From assembly GCF_002742625.1 (NCBI RefSeq), contig NZ_PEBF01000002.1, positions 62,001-126,000 of the forward strand: a stretch of DNA of 64,000 nt, in the 5' to 3' direction. Shown here one piece after another: positions 9,894-18,052 of the stretch. The notes below the pieces were generated by a model. The model saw nothing but the letters and a program-made list of their open reading frames with translations. It did not search any database and was not told the DNA's origin. The translations under genes were made by a program, and so were the position numbers. This DNA comes from Caulobacter sp. FWC2 (GTDB taxonomy: Bacteria; Pseudomonadota; Alphaproteobacteria; Caulobacterales; Caulobacteraceae). The first letter of the stretch is position 1, and each line of letters starts with the position of its first letter.

Positions 9894-10456
9894 AGCCCAT
9901 CAATCGCGCTCTCCACCGCGAAGAGCCGAAAAAACTCTAGGGCGTCGGCGCGCGATATCCCCGTGTAGCCGAAGATCTGCTCCCCGAGCGCCATGTCGCC
10001 CGGCGCCGTGCCGTTCGCCAACTCCGCCAAGACCAGGGCGAGGCTCGCGCTGATCGGACGGTTGGTGACGAAGCTGAAACGGAAACGATCGGCGACATGC
10101 TGCGCCGAGGTCGCGGCGACCATCTTGGCGTAGCGACCCGCAAAGCCCGCGATCGTCTTGGCCAAACCGCTGGCCGTCCAGGGCACATCGGTTTGGAGCG
10201 TCGAGTGCTTGAGCTGAACGTACTGGATGGCGGACGCTTCCTGAACACTCTCGGCCCCGAAATAGAGGCCAGCGTCGATGATTTCCTCGCCATCCTCGAC
10301 AGGCGCCTCTGGCGCCTCTTCTGTCGAGGGCCCCTCGATCGTAACGGCGACCAGGTCGCTTTGGCCCGGAAGCAGCAGGAGGCATTGCCTGGCGGCCCAA
10401 AGATAATGGAACTGGTCGCCTTCCCGGCTGGCGCGCACGGGACCTATTCCTGACAT
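9734..10456 (-). CDS. Cap4/DUF4297-like nuclease domain, 5' part of the STAND gene (frameshifted)
   Basis: The first about 215 residues resemble the dsDNA-endonuclease domain at the N-terminus of many STAND defence proteins: GDQFHYLWAARQ, then E41 in VTIEG, D61 in EEIIDAG and QLKHS at residues 81-85, which together fit a PD-(D/E)XK-type E-D-QxK site. The tail WTASGLAKTIAGFAGRY is also typical. After DLKAYL the frame degenerates into Arg/Ser-rich sequence, while the -1 frame continues into the STAND protein at 9893 and below. So a one-base loss near 9855, a sequencing error, or a -1 ribosomal slip separates nuclease and NTPase. No classical slippery heptamer is visible there. Residues after about 200 are not real protein. 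Confidence 0.75.
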   Translation of the reverse strand: MSGIGPVRASREGDQFHYLWAARQCLLLLPGQSDLVAVTIEGPSTEEAPEAPVEDGEEIIDAGLYFGAESVQEASAIQYVQLKHSTLQTDVPWTASGLAKTIAGFAGRYAKMVAATSAQHVADRFRFSFVTNRPISASLALVLAELANGTAPGDMALGEQIFGYTGISRADALEFFRLFAVESAIDGLWAQRNLLAEDLKAYLRTQTGTRLFSSRNWSPRRPYRRRPRIRRSVAMTSCAP

Positions 10457-10612
10457 TCCTACCCCTGCGGCATCCGAAAGGAAGCTGAGCGCCTCATGCG
10501 TGTCGCCCCTCGAAACAGCAACCTAAGCTGATCCACCCTCAACCGAGTCGCCTCAACACGATCATGGCGCTCGACGTCAGTTTCGGTCGTCGCACAGCGC
10601 GGAGCGCGCGAG

Positions 10613-11335
10613 TTACTGCAACTGCGCCGGCGCCCTGCCATTAAGCTCGGCTACCCGCCGTTCAACCGACGCGGCCTTGTTGAAGACATCGACGGCGTTC
10701 TGGGTAAACCAGCCCTCAGTGACGATCGGGCTCGATGTCATATTGGCCATCTCGAACTGGGTCGCGCGTCGCTCGGCCACAACGATCATCACGCTTTGTA
10801 GGTTGAAGACCGCCGCCGCCAGGGTCGGATCGTCTAACTCCGACACCTTCAGCTCGCTCAGCACCTTCATCGACAGCGTCAAAGGCCCCTGCTCTTCCAG
10901 CGCCACGAAATTCTTGAGGCTGAGGCTCTTGCCCTCGACGGCGCGCTGGACCGCTTGGAAGGATTGTAGGACCCATCGCGCGCTGGAGGCGGCGTTTTCG
11001 TAGATCCGCCTTTTGGAATCCTGGGCCTGCCGCGTGATGAAGCGTTCCTGGAGCCAGGCCGCGGCGAAGACCGCGGCGGCGGCGAAGATGGCCTGGGCCC
11101 AAGCCGCCACCGTCGAGCCCAACAGGCTGTTGTCCTTGGCAGTGGCTCCGCCGAGGAAATAGCCAGCGATCGCCACGGCGACCATTAACACAAGAACGGG
11201 GCGAGACGGCTTGACCATGCTCCAAGCTTGGCCGAACAGCGTTCGCAAATCCACCCTCGCGCTGCCGTCGGTCAGGAACGCCTCCACCCGACGCTCGGCG
11301 GCGCGAGCCGATGCCGGCCTCAGCTGGTAGCCCAT
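10613..11335 (-). CDS. Two-TM membrane protein upstream of the nuclease-STAND gene
   Basis: 240 residues. Two hydrophobic helices lie near residues 47-65 (VLVLMVAVAIAGYFLGG) and 75-98 (VAAWAQAIFAAAAVFAAAWL), followed by a soluble helical domain of about 140 residues. No known family is recognised. It lies upstream of the nuclease-STAND gene on the same strand with a 156-base gap, so it may be cotranscribed or independent. Its start region faces the metallo-hydrolase gene at 11436, giving a divergent promoter region of 100 bases. Confidence 0.7.
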   Translation of the reverse strand: MGYQLRPASARAAERRVEAFLTDGSARVDLRTLFGQAWSMVKPSRPVLVLMVAVAIAGYFLGGATAKDNSLLGSTVAAWAQAIFAAAAVFAAAWLQERFITRQAQDSKRRIYENAASSARWVLQSFQAVQRAVEGKSLSLKNFVALEEQGPLTLSMKVLSELKVSELDDPTLAAAVFNLQSVMIVVAERRATQFEMANMTSSPIVTEGWFTQNAVDVFNKAASVERRVAELNGRAPAQLQ

Positions 11336-11435
11336 CGCTTCTGTCTTGCGCCCTCATCGGAGGCATCGCTCCATACGGTTGGATGGAAGCGTAACGCGAC
11401 CTATAGTAGCGCTTGCATAACTTGGGGTTCGGCGG

Positions 11436-12872
11436 ATGAATCGGTTCTTCGATCTGGAGGAATGGCGTCGCGGCTATCCGAGCCGCGCCTATGCTCGTTT
11501 GGATGATTTGGAGCCGATCGTTCAGGACGGTGAAGACGACCTGACATTCGTGTTCGACGCCATCGACGCAGACTGGAAGGGCTTTGAAGCCGACAGCCCT
11601 TTCGACCTAAGCGATCCAACCCTCGTCGAGCGCACTCGAACTCGATGGAAACGTCACTTTGGTGGCGGCGGCGACGGCTTCGACGGGCCTGACCCTTACG
11701 ACGAGGTTCCAGTCTATCGGATCGAATTCTCTCTCGCCCGCGACCATCGATGGTTCGAGGCTACGCCGCGAACCGAAGAGCCCTGGGTCACGCTCAGCTT
11801 GACCGACGAAGAAACCGACGTTCCCGCCCTGGTCTATGGCGGCTTATTCGCGCCGCCGACCCGGGCTTTCTTGCACCTGACGCCGAAGCGCTCCGCGCCA
11901 TCGGCCGCTTTGGACGCCCTATTCGATATGAAGGATTGGCCCACAGCCGATCTGGAGGCATTGGAATACGCCTTGCGGCCCGCGTGCCAAGTGGAAAGCC
12001 TGGTTTGCTTTGACATCGGTCAAGGTTCGGCTTCGGCCCTGGTCTGCCAGTGCGGCTTTCCGATCTACTATTTCGACGTCGGATGCGGCTCAGGTCGCAA
12101 TGCGCCGACCGCACCGGCGCGGGTGGACTTCTGCACTTGCGAGAAGCCACCGGTCATCCTTTCCCACTGGGACACCGATCACTGGGCGGGCGCACATAGG
12201 CAAACGGCGCTGCACGCCAGCACCTGGATCGTTCCCCGCCAGAAGATTTCCACGAGCCACACCCTGCTGGCGAACGATATCCTCAAGGCCGGCGGCTCGG
12301 TGCTGGTCGTGGATTCCACCTTGCCCCCGATCCAGTGGACCGTCGGGACGCAAAGCTACGACCTACGCGTTTGCACGGGTCCTGGACGGAACGGCAGTGG
12401 CCTTGCCCTTGTGGTCACCAACCACGCGTTCGATACGCCCCCTTCCTGGATCCTGACCGGCGACGCCGCCTACAACTATCTTCCCCATCCCACGCCAAGG
12501 CACATTGTGGGCCTGGTCGCACCACACCACGGCGCCGATATGGGCGCTTCGAGCACGCCCTATCCACGTCCCGCCAGCGGTTATGCGCGCCTTCTCTACT
12601 CGTTCGGTCCAGACAACGCCCATGGCCCGAAGAAACCGCCCACGCGTCATCCCACCAGCGCCGCTGTCCAGGCCCACGCGGCAAAGTCATGGGATCACGG
12701 CGTATGGACACCTTCGACAGCTGCCATGGCGGTGGCCACCGCCGATGTCCTGGCGACGGCCACGCACACGACAACCCATTTGGCGGGCGCGGCTGCCACC
12801 TGGGACGGTGCGGCCCCGCCGCTGGGCCATCTATCCTCCTGCCCCCACGCCCTACCGGTGACCCAATGGTGA
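11436..12872 (+). CDS. Metallo-beta-lactamase-fold hydrolase with long N-terminal extension
   Basis: 478 residues. The catalytic half begins near residue 185 (SLVCFDIGQGSASALVC), carries the metal-binding HWDTDH signature at 244-249 and a second site PHHGADMG near 367. This is the ComEC/Rec2-like branch of the MBL fold that includes nucleases and phosphodiesterases. The first 180 residues form a separate acidic, aromatic-rich region of unknown fold. No signal peptide is present, so it is cytosolic. The gene is followed after 12 bases by an unknown helical protein at 12885, which suggests a two-gene operon. Such MBL-plus-partner pairs occur in defence islands, but the substrate here is not known. 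Confidence 0.8.
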   Translation: MNRFFDLEEWRRGYPSRAYARLDDLEPIVQDGEDDLTFVFDAIDADWKGFEADSPFDLSDPTLVERTRTRWKRHFGGGGDGFDGPDPYDEVPVYRIEFSLARDHRWFEATPRTEEPWVTLSLTDEETDVPALVYGGLFAPPTRAFLHLTPKRSAPSAALDALFDMKDWPTADLEALEYALRPACQVESLVCFDIGQGSASALVCQCGFPIYYFDVGCGSGRNAPTAPARVDFCTCEKPPVILSHWDTDHWAGAHRQTALHASTWIVPRQKISTSHTLLANDILKAGGSVLVVDSTLPPIQWTVGTQSYDLRVCTGPGRNGSGLALVVTNHAFDTPPSWILTGDAAYNYLPHPTPRHIVGLVAPHHGADMGASSTPYPRPASGYARLLYSFGPDNAHGPKKPPTRHPTSAAVQAHAAKSWDHGVWTPSTAAMAVATADVLATATHTTTHLAGAAATWDGAAPPLGHLSSCPHALPVTQW

Positions 12873-12884
12873 GGACTTCATTGA

Positions 12885-13640
12885 ATGGCCTATGACGTTC
12901 ACGGCGCCCTGGCCGACCCGGCAAAATCCAAGCTGTTCGCGGAACGGTTCTTGAGCGGATATCTAGCGCCCGCCTTTGGCGCGCGCTCAAAGACCGAGAT
13001 CGACTTGCTGGTCTTCGAGGCGCTGGTCGTCGCCGGAGCCATCGATCCAGAAGGCCCGATCTACGACCTGGCCAGGACATTCAACGTGCCGCCTTCCAAG
13101 GCCCGTAACCTCGTCATGAACTGGCAATTGCGTACCGCCGGCGACGAAGCCGCGCTCAAGATCAAACTGATTGCAGCGCTGAGCGCAGTTCGGTTCGCCA
13201 AGGACGGAACACTGCTGACCTTCGGGGTGGAGAGCCCTTTGGTTCGAGAAGACATCATCGCCCGGCTCAAGCGCCGAGGCGTGTTCGCCGACGCCTCGTT
13301 CTCGCGTGAGCTGGTCAGGCTACCGGTCGAGGCGTTCGTCGATTTCCTTGATGATCTGATCGACGCGGACACCAAAGCTGCGGTGAAGGCCCGCTTGGTC
13401 AAGGACAAGCAACTACCAGACAAGAGCTTCAAGGCTCTGGCGACCGGTGTTTTGAGTAAGCTGGGAGAGAAGGTGGCGGGCAAAGCGGGCGAGGCGTTCG
13501 CCGACCAAGTTGTCGATGTCGGCGGCGCCATCGTCAAACCGGCCGCTGAGCGCATGACCGCCTTCTTGGTCGGCTTACTGCAAAAGGACATCAATGCGGC
13601 TGTTGGTGCAGTGATGAGCGGCGAATACGCCGCTCCCTAA
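12885..13640 (+). CDS. Unknown helical protein paired with the MBL-fold hydrolase
   Basis: 251 residues starting with MAYDVHGALADPAK, 12 bases after the MBL-fold gene. It is predominantly helical. A segment near 60-85 (LARTFNVPPSKARNLVMNWQL) looks like a helix-turn-helix. The C-terminal 70 residues are rich in Gly/Ala/Lys (KLGEKVAGKAGEAFADQVVD) and could be amphipathic. No transmembrane segment is convincing. The close spacing suggests that it works with the hydrolase, perhaps as a regulator or membrane-active effector; this is inference. It converges with the gene at 13637 and overlaps it by 4 bases. Confidence 0.7.
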   Translation: MAYDVHGALADPAKSKLFAERFLSGYLAPAFGARSKTEIDLLVFEALVVAGAIDPEGPIYDLARTFNVPPSKARNLVMNWQLRTAGDEAALKIKLIAALSAVRFAKDGTLLTFGVESPLVREDIIARLKRRGVFADASFSRELVRLPVEAFVDFLDDLIDADTKAAVKARLVKDKQLPDKSFKALATGVLSKLGEKVAGKAGEAFADQVVDVGGAIVKPAAERMTAFLVGLLQKDINAAVGAVMSGEYAAP

Positions 13641-14542
13641 GGGCGTTTGTCGTCCTTCGTTTTGCCGGAGCGCCTGGGCTTTCGGGCCGCCGACGTTCGG
13701 GTCGGGTTTCCGACGGTCGGCCGCAGATCGAGTATTTTCCAAGCCAGCGCCTCGCCCTCCGGGCTCAGTTCGGGCGGATTGATCAGCTTACGGGCCAGCG
13801 AAAGAGCGGCGGCAAACCCGAGTGCGAAGGCGCCCCAGCCAATCGCCATACGCATCGCCTGCATTTCAAGCGTGCCGGCGCCCGCCCCAACAACGAAGCT
13901 CCATCCCCAAGCTCCGACAAGCACCAACGCCGCAGTGGCCGACAACTTCAAACCGCCGCTGGCGCGAAGGCGCACGCCCTGCGATTGGGCTAGGCCTAAC
14001 GCCACGAAGCGCGCCAGATAGCGTTGCGCTTGGAGGTTCTCTCGTTGCTGGCTCGAGGGCCGAAAACTGTCGAGGAGCCATCGCCACAGCGGCGCCGGAG
14101 GAACAGGAAAGCCTCGCCCAGGCTTGTGCCAGGACCGGATCAGGCGATCGAAAGCCAGGGCTTCGTCCGGGCGCATTTTCTTGGCGATATCCAGGAGCTT
14201 CAGACGATCATGACCGCCTTGACGCATCTCGTCCAAGGCCGCCAGCCAGATGGTCGCCAATTCCTCATCTTGCGGCTCGACCATCGAGACGCCTTCGGCC
14301 CATTCGACGAATGACGGCTGCGCGGCCGCATCCCTGAGCCCCTCTTGCCCTAGTCGTCGTTCGGCCTCCGCCGCATGTCGCCAAAAGTTGCCCAAGCGAG
14401 CCGGGTGTAATGGCGCGAAGAGATGTTCGATCCACGCATCGGCAAACTTGCCAATGGTCGTGACCGACGGCTTGAGCAGCGCATGACGCAGCGATTTGTC
14501 GGCCAGGACTGCACCAGTCAGGAGAAACGGTTCTAGTCCCAT
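13637..14542 (-). CDS. Two-TM protein, possibly Abi-alpha/DUF4393-like
   Basis: About 301 residues from the ATG at 14542, which has a better upstream GGGGCG than the longer reading from 14593. The first 180 residues are helical with an FWRHAAEAERRLG segment and LLDIAKKMRPDEALAFDRLIRSW, reminiscent of DUF4393 (Abi-alpha) proteins. Two hydrophobic helices follow near the C-terminal third (LSATAALVLVGAWGWSFVVG and WGAFALGFAAALSLA), then a basic tail (ARKPRRSGKTKDDKRP). A cell-envelope protein with a cytoplasmic sensor domain is plausible. The family match is weak and made by eye. Confidence 0.65.
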   Translation of the reverse strand: MGLEPFLLTGAVLADKSLRHALLKPSVTTIGKFADAWIEHLFAPLHPARLGNFWRHAAEAERRLGQEGLRDAAAQPSFVEWAEGVSMVEPQDEELATIWLAALDEMRQGGHDRLKLLDIAKKMRPDEALAFDRLIRSWHKPGRGFPVPPAPLWRWLLDSFRPSSQQRENLQAQRYLARFVALGLAQSQGVRLRASGGLKLSATAALVLVGAWGWSFVVGAGAGTLEMQAMRMAIGWGAFALGFAAALSLARKLINPPELSPEGEALAWKILDLRPTVGNPTRTSAARKPRRSGKTKDDKRP

Positions 14543-14717
14543 GCCAATCGCCCCAGATAGTAAGATGAACCGAGCTATAGTTGGCGGCGCCACTCAGCGT
14601 TTGGCAATAAAAAAGTTCATGTTTTGTTCAATGCCGCATTAACGCAATGGTGGTCGGCCCAGCGCGCCTTCTCAGGAGAGATCTCAAGATCCTGAGGGGC
14701 TGAACCGCAGCGCCGCC

Positions 14718-15797
14718 CTACTTCTCGGTCGACACTGTGAGCGCGCCCGCACCGTCGGCATGGACAACGATGTCGCCATCCCAGCCAGTCGAATAGATGG
14801 CTTTGGTGACTGTGTAGCTCACCGGCTTGGTGTTCTGGGCGGTGAACCCCAGCTTGCCGACGCTGGGCCGGCTCGTGTTCACGGCAGCCTGAAGACGATC
14901 GAGCACCGCGACCCTTGGATGGCCATGGTCCCAGGCGGTCCAGTCTTCCTCCACCAAGGGATCTCCCGCCGAAATCACGACGGCCTTCGGGGTAGTCGCG
15001 TTCAGCAATTGCGGCGTGGCGCCATTCTCAGCCCCGTGGTGGGGTAAGAACAGGACATCCACGTCGAGCAGCGGGGTGTCGCCGTAGCGCGCCACCAGAT
15101 CACGCTGGCCTTCGACTTGGAGATCTCCCAGGAACAGGAAGGACGTCACACCGTAATCGATACGCAGCACGAGGCTGTGGTTGTTGGGATTGCCATTGGC
15201 GTCCTTGCTCCATCCGGCCTGTGGGTCGCGACCGCCCGAGAGCGCCGTCACCTTCGGCTTGATCCCTTCGCAGACCAGCGGGTCGATGCCCTTGTCGGTG
15301 AAACCCTTCTTACGCTGGGCGGCGGTAAGCCGACTGAAGGTGACCTCGTTGACGTGCCTGACCCGATCGCCGGTGTAGGTCGAGGCGAGCTTCTTGGCGA
15401 TCGCCTTGGAGCCATCGCCGGCGATGCGCCCGTCGTCCACGAAGACGCCGAAATCATAGACCGCATCGACCTTGAGCATGGAAAGGTCGTGATCGATGTG
15501 CGGGTGGGTCAGATAGACGCCTGCAAAGCGGCCGCCCAGGCTTTGGCGCGCCGCGAAGTAGGATTGTAGGTAGTCGAGAAGATGGTTGGTGTCGGCGTCC
15601 GTCCGGCCGCCAGCGTCGATCAAAAGTGTGCCGCAAGGCGTTTCGAACAGCGCCGCGGCGCCTTGATCGACATTGATCACATGCAGGGCCACGCCCTGCG
15701 ATCCGACCGGCGCCGGGACGGCGGCCTGGACTGTGATCCCGACCGACAGCGACATCGCCAGCGCTGCGATCCAAGAGGTTATGCGGGCCACACCCAC
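14718..15797 (-). CDS. Secreted ComEC-like metallo-beta-lactamase-fold hydrolase
   Basis: 359 residues with a Sec-type signal peptide (SWIAALAMSLSVGITVQAA, cut near residue 25), so periplasmic or extracellular. MBL metal site THPHIDHD at residues 97-104, the upstream VINVDQGAAALFETP strand characteristic of the ComEC/Rec2 C-terminal domain, FLGDLQVEGQ, and the second histidine cluster LPHHGAENG. Proteins of this group hydrolyse phosphodiesters or remain uncharacterised; the ComEC channel part is absent, so it is not itself a DNA importer. It stands alone between unrelated genes. Confidence 0.8.
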   Translation of the reverse strand: MGVARITSWIAALAMSLSVGITVQAAVPAPVGSQGVALHVINVDQGAAALFETPCGTLLIDAGGRTDADTNHLLDYLQSYFAARQSLGGRFAGVYLTHPHIDHDLSMLKVDAVYDFGVFVDDGRIAGDGSKAIAKKLASTYTGDRVRHVNEVTFSRLTAAQRKKGFTDKGIDPLVCEGIKPKVTALSGGRDPQAGWSKDANGNPNNHSLVLRIDYGVTSFLFLGDLQVEGQRDLVARYGDTPLLDVDVLFLPHHGAENGATPQLLNATTPKAVVISAGDPLVEEDWTAWDHGHPRVAVLDRLQAAVNTSRPSVGKLGFTAQNTKPVSYTVTKAIYSTGWDGDIVVHADGAGALTVSTEK

Positions 15798-15966
15798 CTC
15801 ACGTAACAGCGTTTACCAAACACTACCACAGGCAGCGCTACTGTGAAGCTCATCCGCGCGTCGAGTTGCCGGCGCGGGGCTGTACCTCGGAAGATCCAGC
15901 TCTTGCGGCCCGACGCTTGGGCGGATCTGCGGCGTTTAACGCCCGCCGCAGAACAATCGGATGTCG

Positions 15967-16230
15967 TCAGTTTGGCAGGGCGGCCGATCGAAGGCGTTCC
16001 GCATGGTCGAACATGCACGCCGCCAGCTCAAAGCCTGTGGCGCGAAGCTCTATTTCACAAGACAAGGCATGCCTCGCAAATACATGCGCCAAGGCTTCAA
16101 GCTCGTCGGGGTTTGATCCGTCAATTTCGGCGGCGACAATTTCGGCCACGACTTCGTCAAGCTGCATGCGCTCGGCAGCCGTCATGCCGCTCAAGATCCA
16201 TGCATATTCCTCGTCGGTGGGGAGTCGCAT
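15967..16230 (-). CDS. Small acidic protein of unknown function
   Basis: 87 residues from the ATG at 16230 (MRLPTDEEYAWILSG), chosen over the longer Arg/Ser-rich reading from 16287 because composition changes to protein-like at this methionine and AAGGCGAG lies about 10 bases upstream. Strongly acidic and helical (EVVAEIVAAEIDGSNPDELE). No family recognised. It sits on the same strand as the next small gene at 16344. Confidence 0.5.
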   Translation of the reverse strand: MRLPTDEEYAWILSGMTAAERMQLDEVVAEIVAAEIDGSNPDELEALAHVFARHALSCEIELRATGFELAACMFDHAERLRSAALPN

Positions 16231-16343
16231 CGTCAAAGCTCGCCTTACGCCAGACCTGATCGTTGACCGGCGAGATGTCGCGCGCAATCCCGCAGAAATC
16301 GGGTGCTGGCCTAGCGAAAACGGCGACGAAAACTCCCGTTTCG

Positions 16344-16583
16344 CTAGCCGATCTTCGTCAGCAGGCCTTCACATCGTGGCTTGAGTTCGCCAAGGCTCGG
16401 ATGGGCCTGGAGCCAAGCTCCAAACGCCAAGATCTCCGCTTCATGGCTGGCCGTCCAACCTTCGCCATGGATCAAAGCGCTATAGAGCTGTTGGATCTGG
16501 CGACGTGGGTCGGGCGCACTGGCATACCCGCGCAGCAGCCGCCGAGCGGTCACGAGCGCCTCGGCGCGGGTGGTCTTGAACAC
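16344..16583 (-). CDS. Small protein of unknown function
   Basis: 79 residues (MFKTTRAEALVTARRLLRGYAS...), helical with a plausible hydrophobic core and balanced charge. No membrane segment or known motif. It precedes the small acidic gene at 15967 on the same strand by about 110 bases. It may be real but the support is only composition and length. Confidence 0.4.
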   Translation of the reverse strand: MFKTTRAEALVTARRLLRGYASAPDPRRQIQQLYSALIHGEGWTASHEAEILAFGAWLQAHPSLGELKPRCEGLLTKIG

Positions 16584-16723
16584 AACACGAGTCCCAAGCT
16601 TGCGGAATCGGCAACGGCCGCTTCCAGCGGTCTAAGGGGGGAGAAGATTCATGGCCAGCGCTGTCGCGAACCAGCGTTGTGACGGTCAGAAACTGTTGCG
16701 TCGTTCCGCCGGCCCTGCCCGCT

Positions 16724-17491
16724 TTAGTTGCCACGAGATTTGCGACCGCGCGTGAAGCCGCGATCGCTTTCCATAAAGCGCCCCACCATCGGCACGATCA
16801 GCTTGCCGGGCTCAGCGACCTTGGAATTGGTCTCGGCCGCCAGTTGCTTGCCGTATTCGATTAGATCGCGGTGCATGACGACGCCATCGACGGTGCGCAT
16901 GGCCACGAGGTTGGGCGCGGCGCACTGCAACTCGCGCAGATCCTCACACAGGATCACGCGGTCGCCGCTCTCAGAGACCTTGGCCAGCAGCGCGTTGACC
17001 AGGGTAGTCTTGCCGCTCGAGGTCGGTCCGGCCACGAGGATGTTGCGGCGTTCGCGTACGGCGCCGGCCAGGACCTCCGCCTGGTCGGCGGTCATCACGC
17101 CGGTGTGGACATAGTCATCAAGGGAAAAGATCTGCCGCGCGGGCTTGCGGATCGAGAAGGCCGGCGCGGCGACCAGCGGCGGCATCAGGCCCTCGAACCG
17201 CTCGCCGGTTCCGGGCAACTCGGCCGAAAGGCGCGGACGGCCGGCGTGAATCTCGGCGTCGACATGATGGGCGACGAGACGCAGAATCCGCTCGGCGTCG
17301 GCCGGGGCTACCGACAGTTCGGCGTCGACCAGACCCGCGTCGAACCGGTCGAGCCAGACCCGGCCATCCGGATTGACCATCAGCTCGGCGACGCCGGGAT
17401 CGTCAAGGCGCGCCAGCAGCAGCGGCCCCAGCGCCGAGCGCAGCATGCGCTGGCTACGGGTCAGTTCAACGGTGGTGTCGGGCTGGTCCAT
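16724..17491 (-). pseudogene. trbB: trbB'-'DUF2274 in-frame fusion (deletion scar)
   Basis: Residues 1 to about 203 are a TrbB/VirB11-type secretion ATPase: RMLRSALGPLLLARLDDP, MVNPDGRVWLDR, Walker A GPTSSGKTTL, then ILCEDLRELQCAAPNLVAMRT. The next residues should be the Asp/His boxes and hexamer C-domain. Instead the frame continues as MHRDLIEYGKQLAAETNSK...PGKLIVPMVGRFMESDRGF, which is the C-terminal half of a DUF2274 protein, the gene that normally ends the trb operon after trbI. The two outer genes of a trb operon have therefore been joined with loss of trbC to trbI. The product keeps the P-loop but lacks the Walker B/His-box half, so it should not power secretion. Confidence 0.75.
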
Positions 17492-17705
17492 GTCGGTCCC
17501 CGTGGTTCACGAGGACGACTAAGAAGACCGCGTTTTGGCCGATCTCAACAGCCAATTGGCGATCGGAAACTCCAGGAAAGACAAAGAAATCGGCGAGAAG
17601 CTCAGATGGCGCCTGGGCGCTCCAGAACGCTGGATCGCTCGCCCAACGGATAAGCACGGTCGGTTTAGGCGCGACGTAGCGCCATAAACGGAACTTGGCC
17701 TCCAT
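17466..17705 (-). CDS. Possible small protein upstream of the trbB remnant
   Basis: 79 residues (MEAKFRLWRYVAPKPTVLIRW...), overlapping the start of the trbB remnant by 26 bases. The first 65 residues have ordinary globular composition; the last dozen (HGDRHGPARHHR) are shadow of the trbB start. It is not the CopG gene usually found before trbB. It could be a truncated gene left by the same deletion that affected trbB. Weak support. Confidence 0.3.
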   Translation of the reverse strand: MEAKFRLWRYVAPKPTVLIRWASDPAFWSAQAPSELLADFFVFPGVSDRQLAVEIGQNAVFLVVLVNHGDRHGPARHHR

Positions 17706-18052
17706 CCAGGAACTGGACGTTCAGCGCTGGGGCGAAAAGGCTAGGCCTCTGCGAGTAGTCGCGGTGCAGCGGCCAAACAGCCCCGTCCGATTCTGTCGTA
17801 ACAGTGAGCCAGATTTGATGTCTCGTCATCGGAAGACGCGACCATGATGGCGATCAATTGTAGTCGCGTTGGTAGCGTCTGTTGTTCCTTTCGCGTACTC
17901 AATCCGCCCCATTGGTGCCTTGGGCGGGACATCTACGAGTTCGACATACTTAAAGACGGCGCGGGAACCGGCTGGAGCGGAGTGCGCTCCTCGCTGCAAT
18001 GATCCTGTGATAGCGTCAAAGGAGATTCTGCGCGCGGCCGCAGGTTGGTGAC
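17706..18052. other. Gene-free stretch upstream of ietA
   Basis: About 350 bases with no protein-like frame and lower G+C than the flanks. It must hold the promoter of the ATPase-protease pair that starts at 18053. No operator repeat or tRNA-like structure was found by eye. Confidence 0.45.

Noticed and set aside
9800..9900. Programmed -1 ribosomal frameshift between nuclease and STAND frames
   Set aside because: No X XXY YYZ slippery heptamer or clear downstream structure could be seen; an indel or error is simpler.
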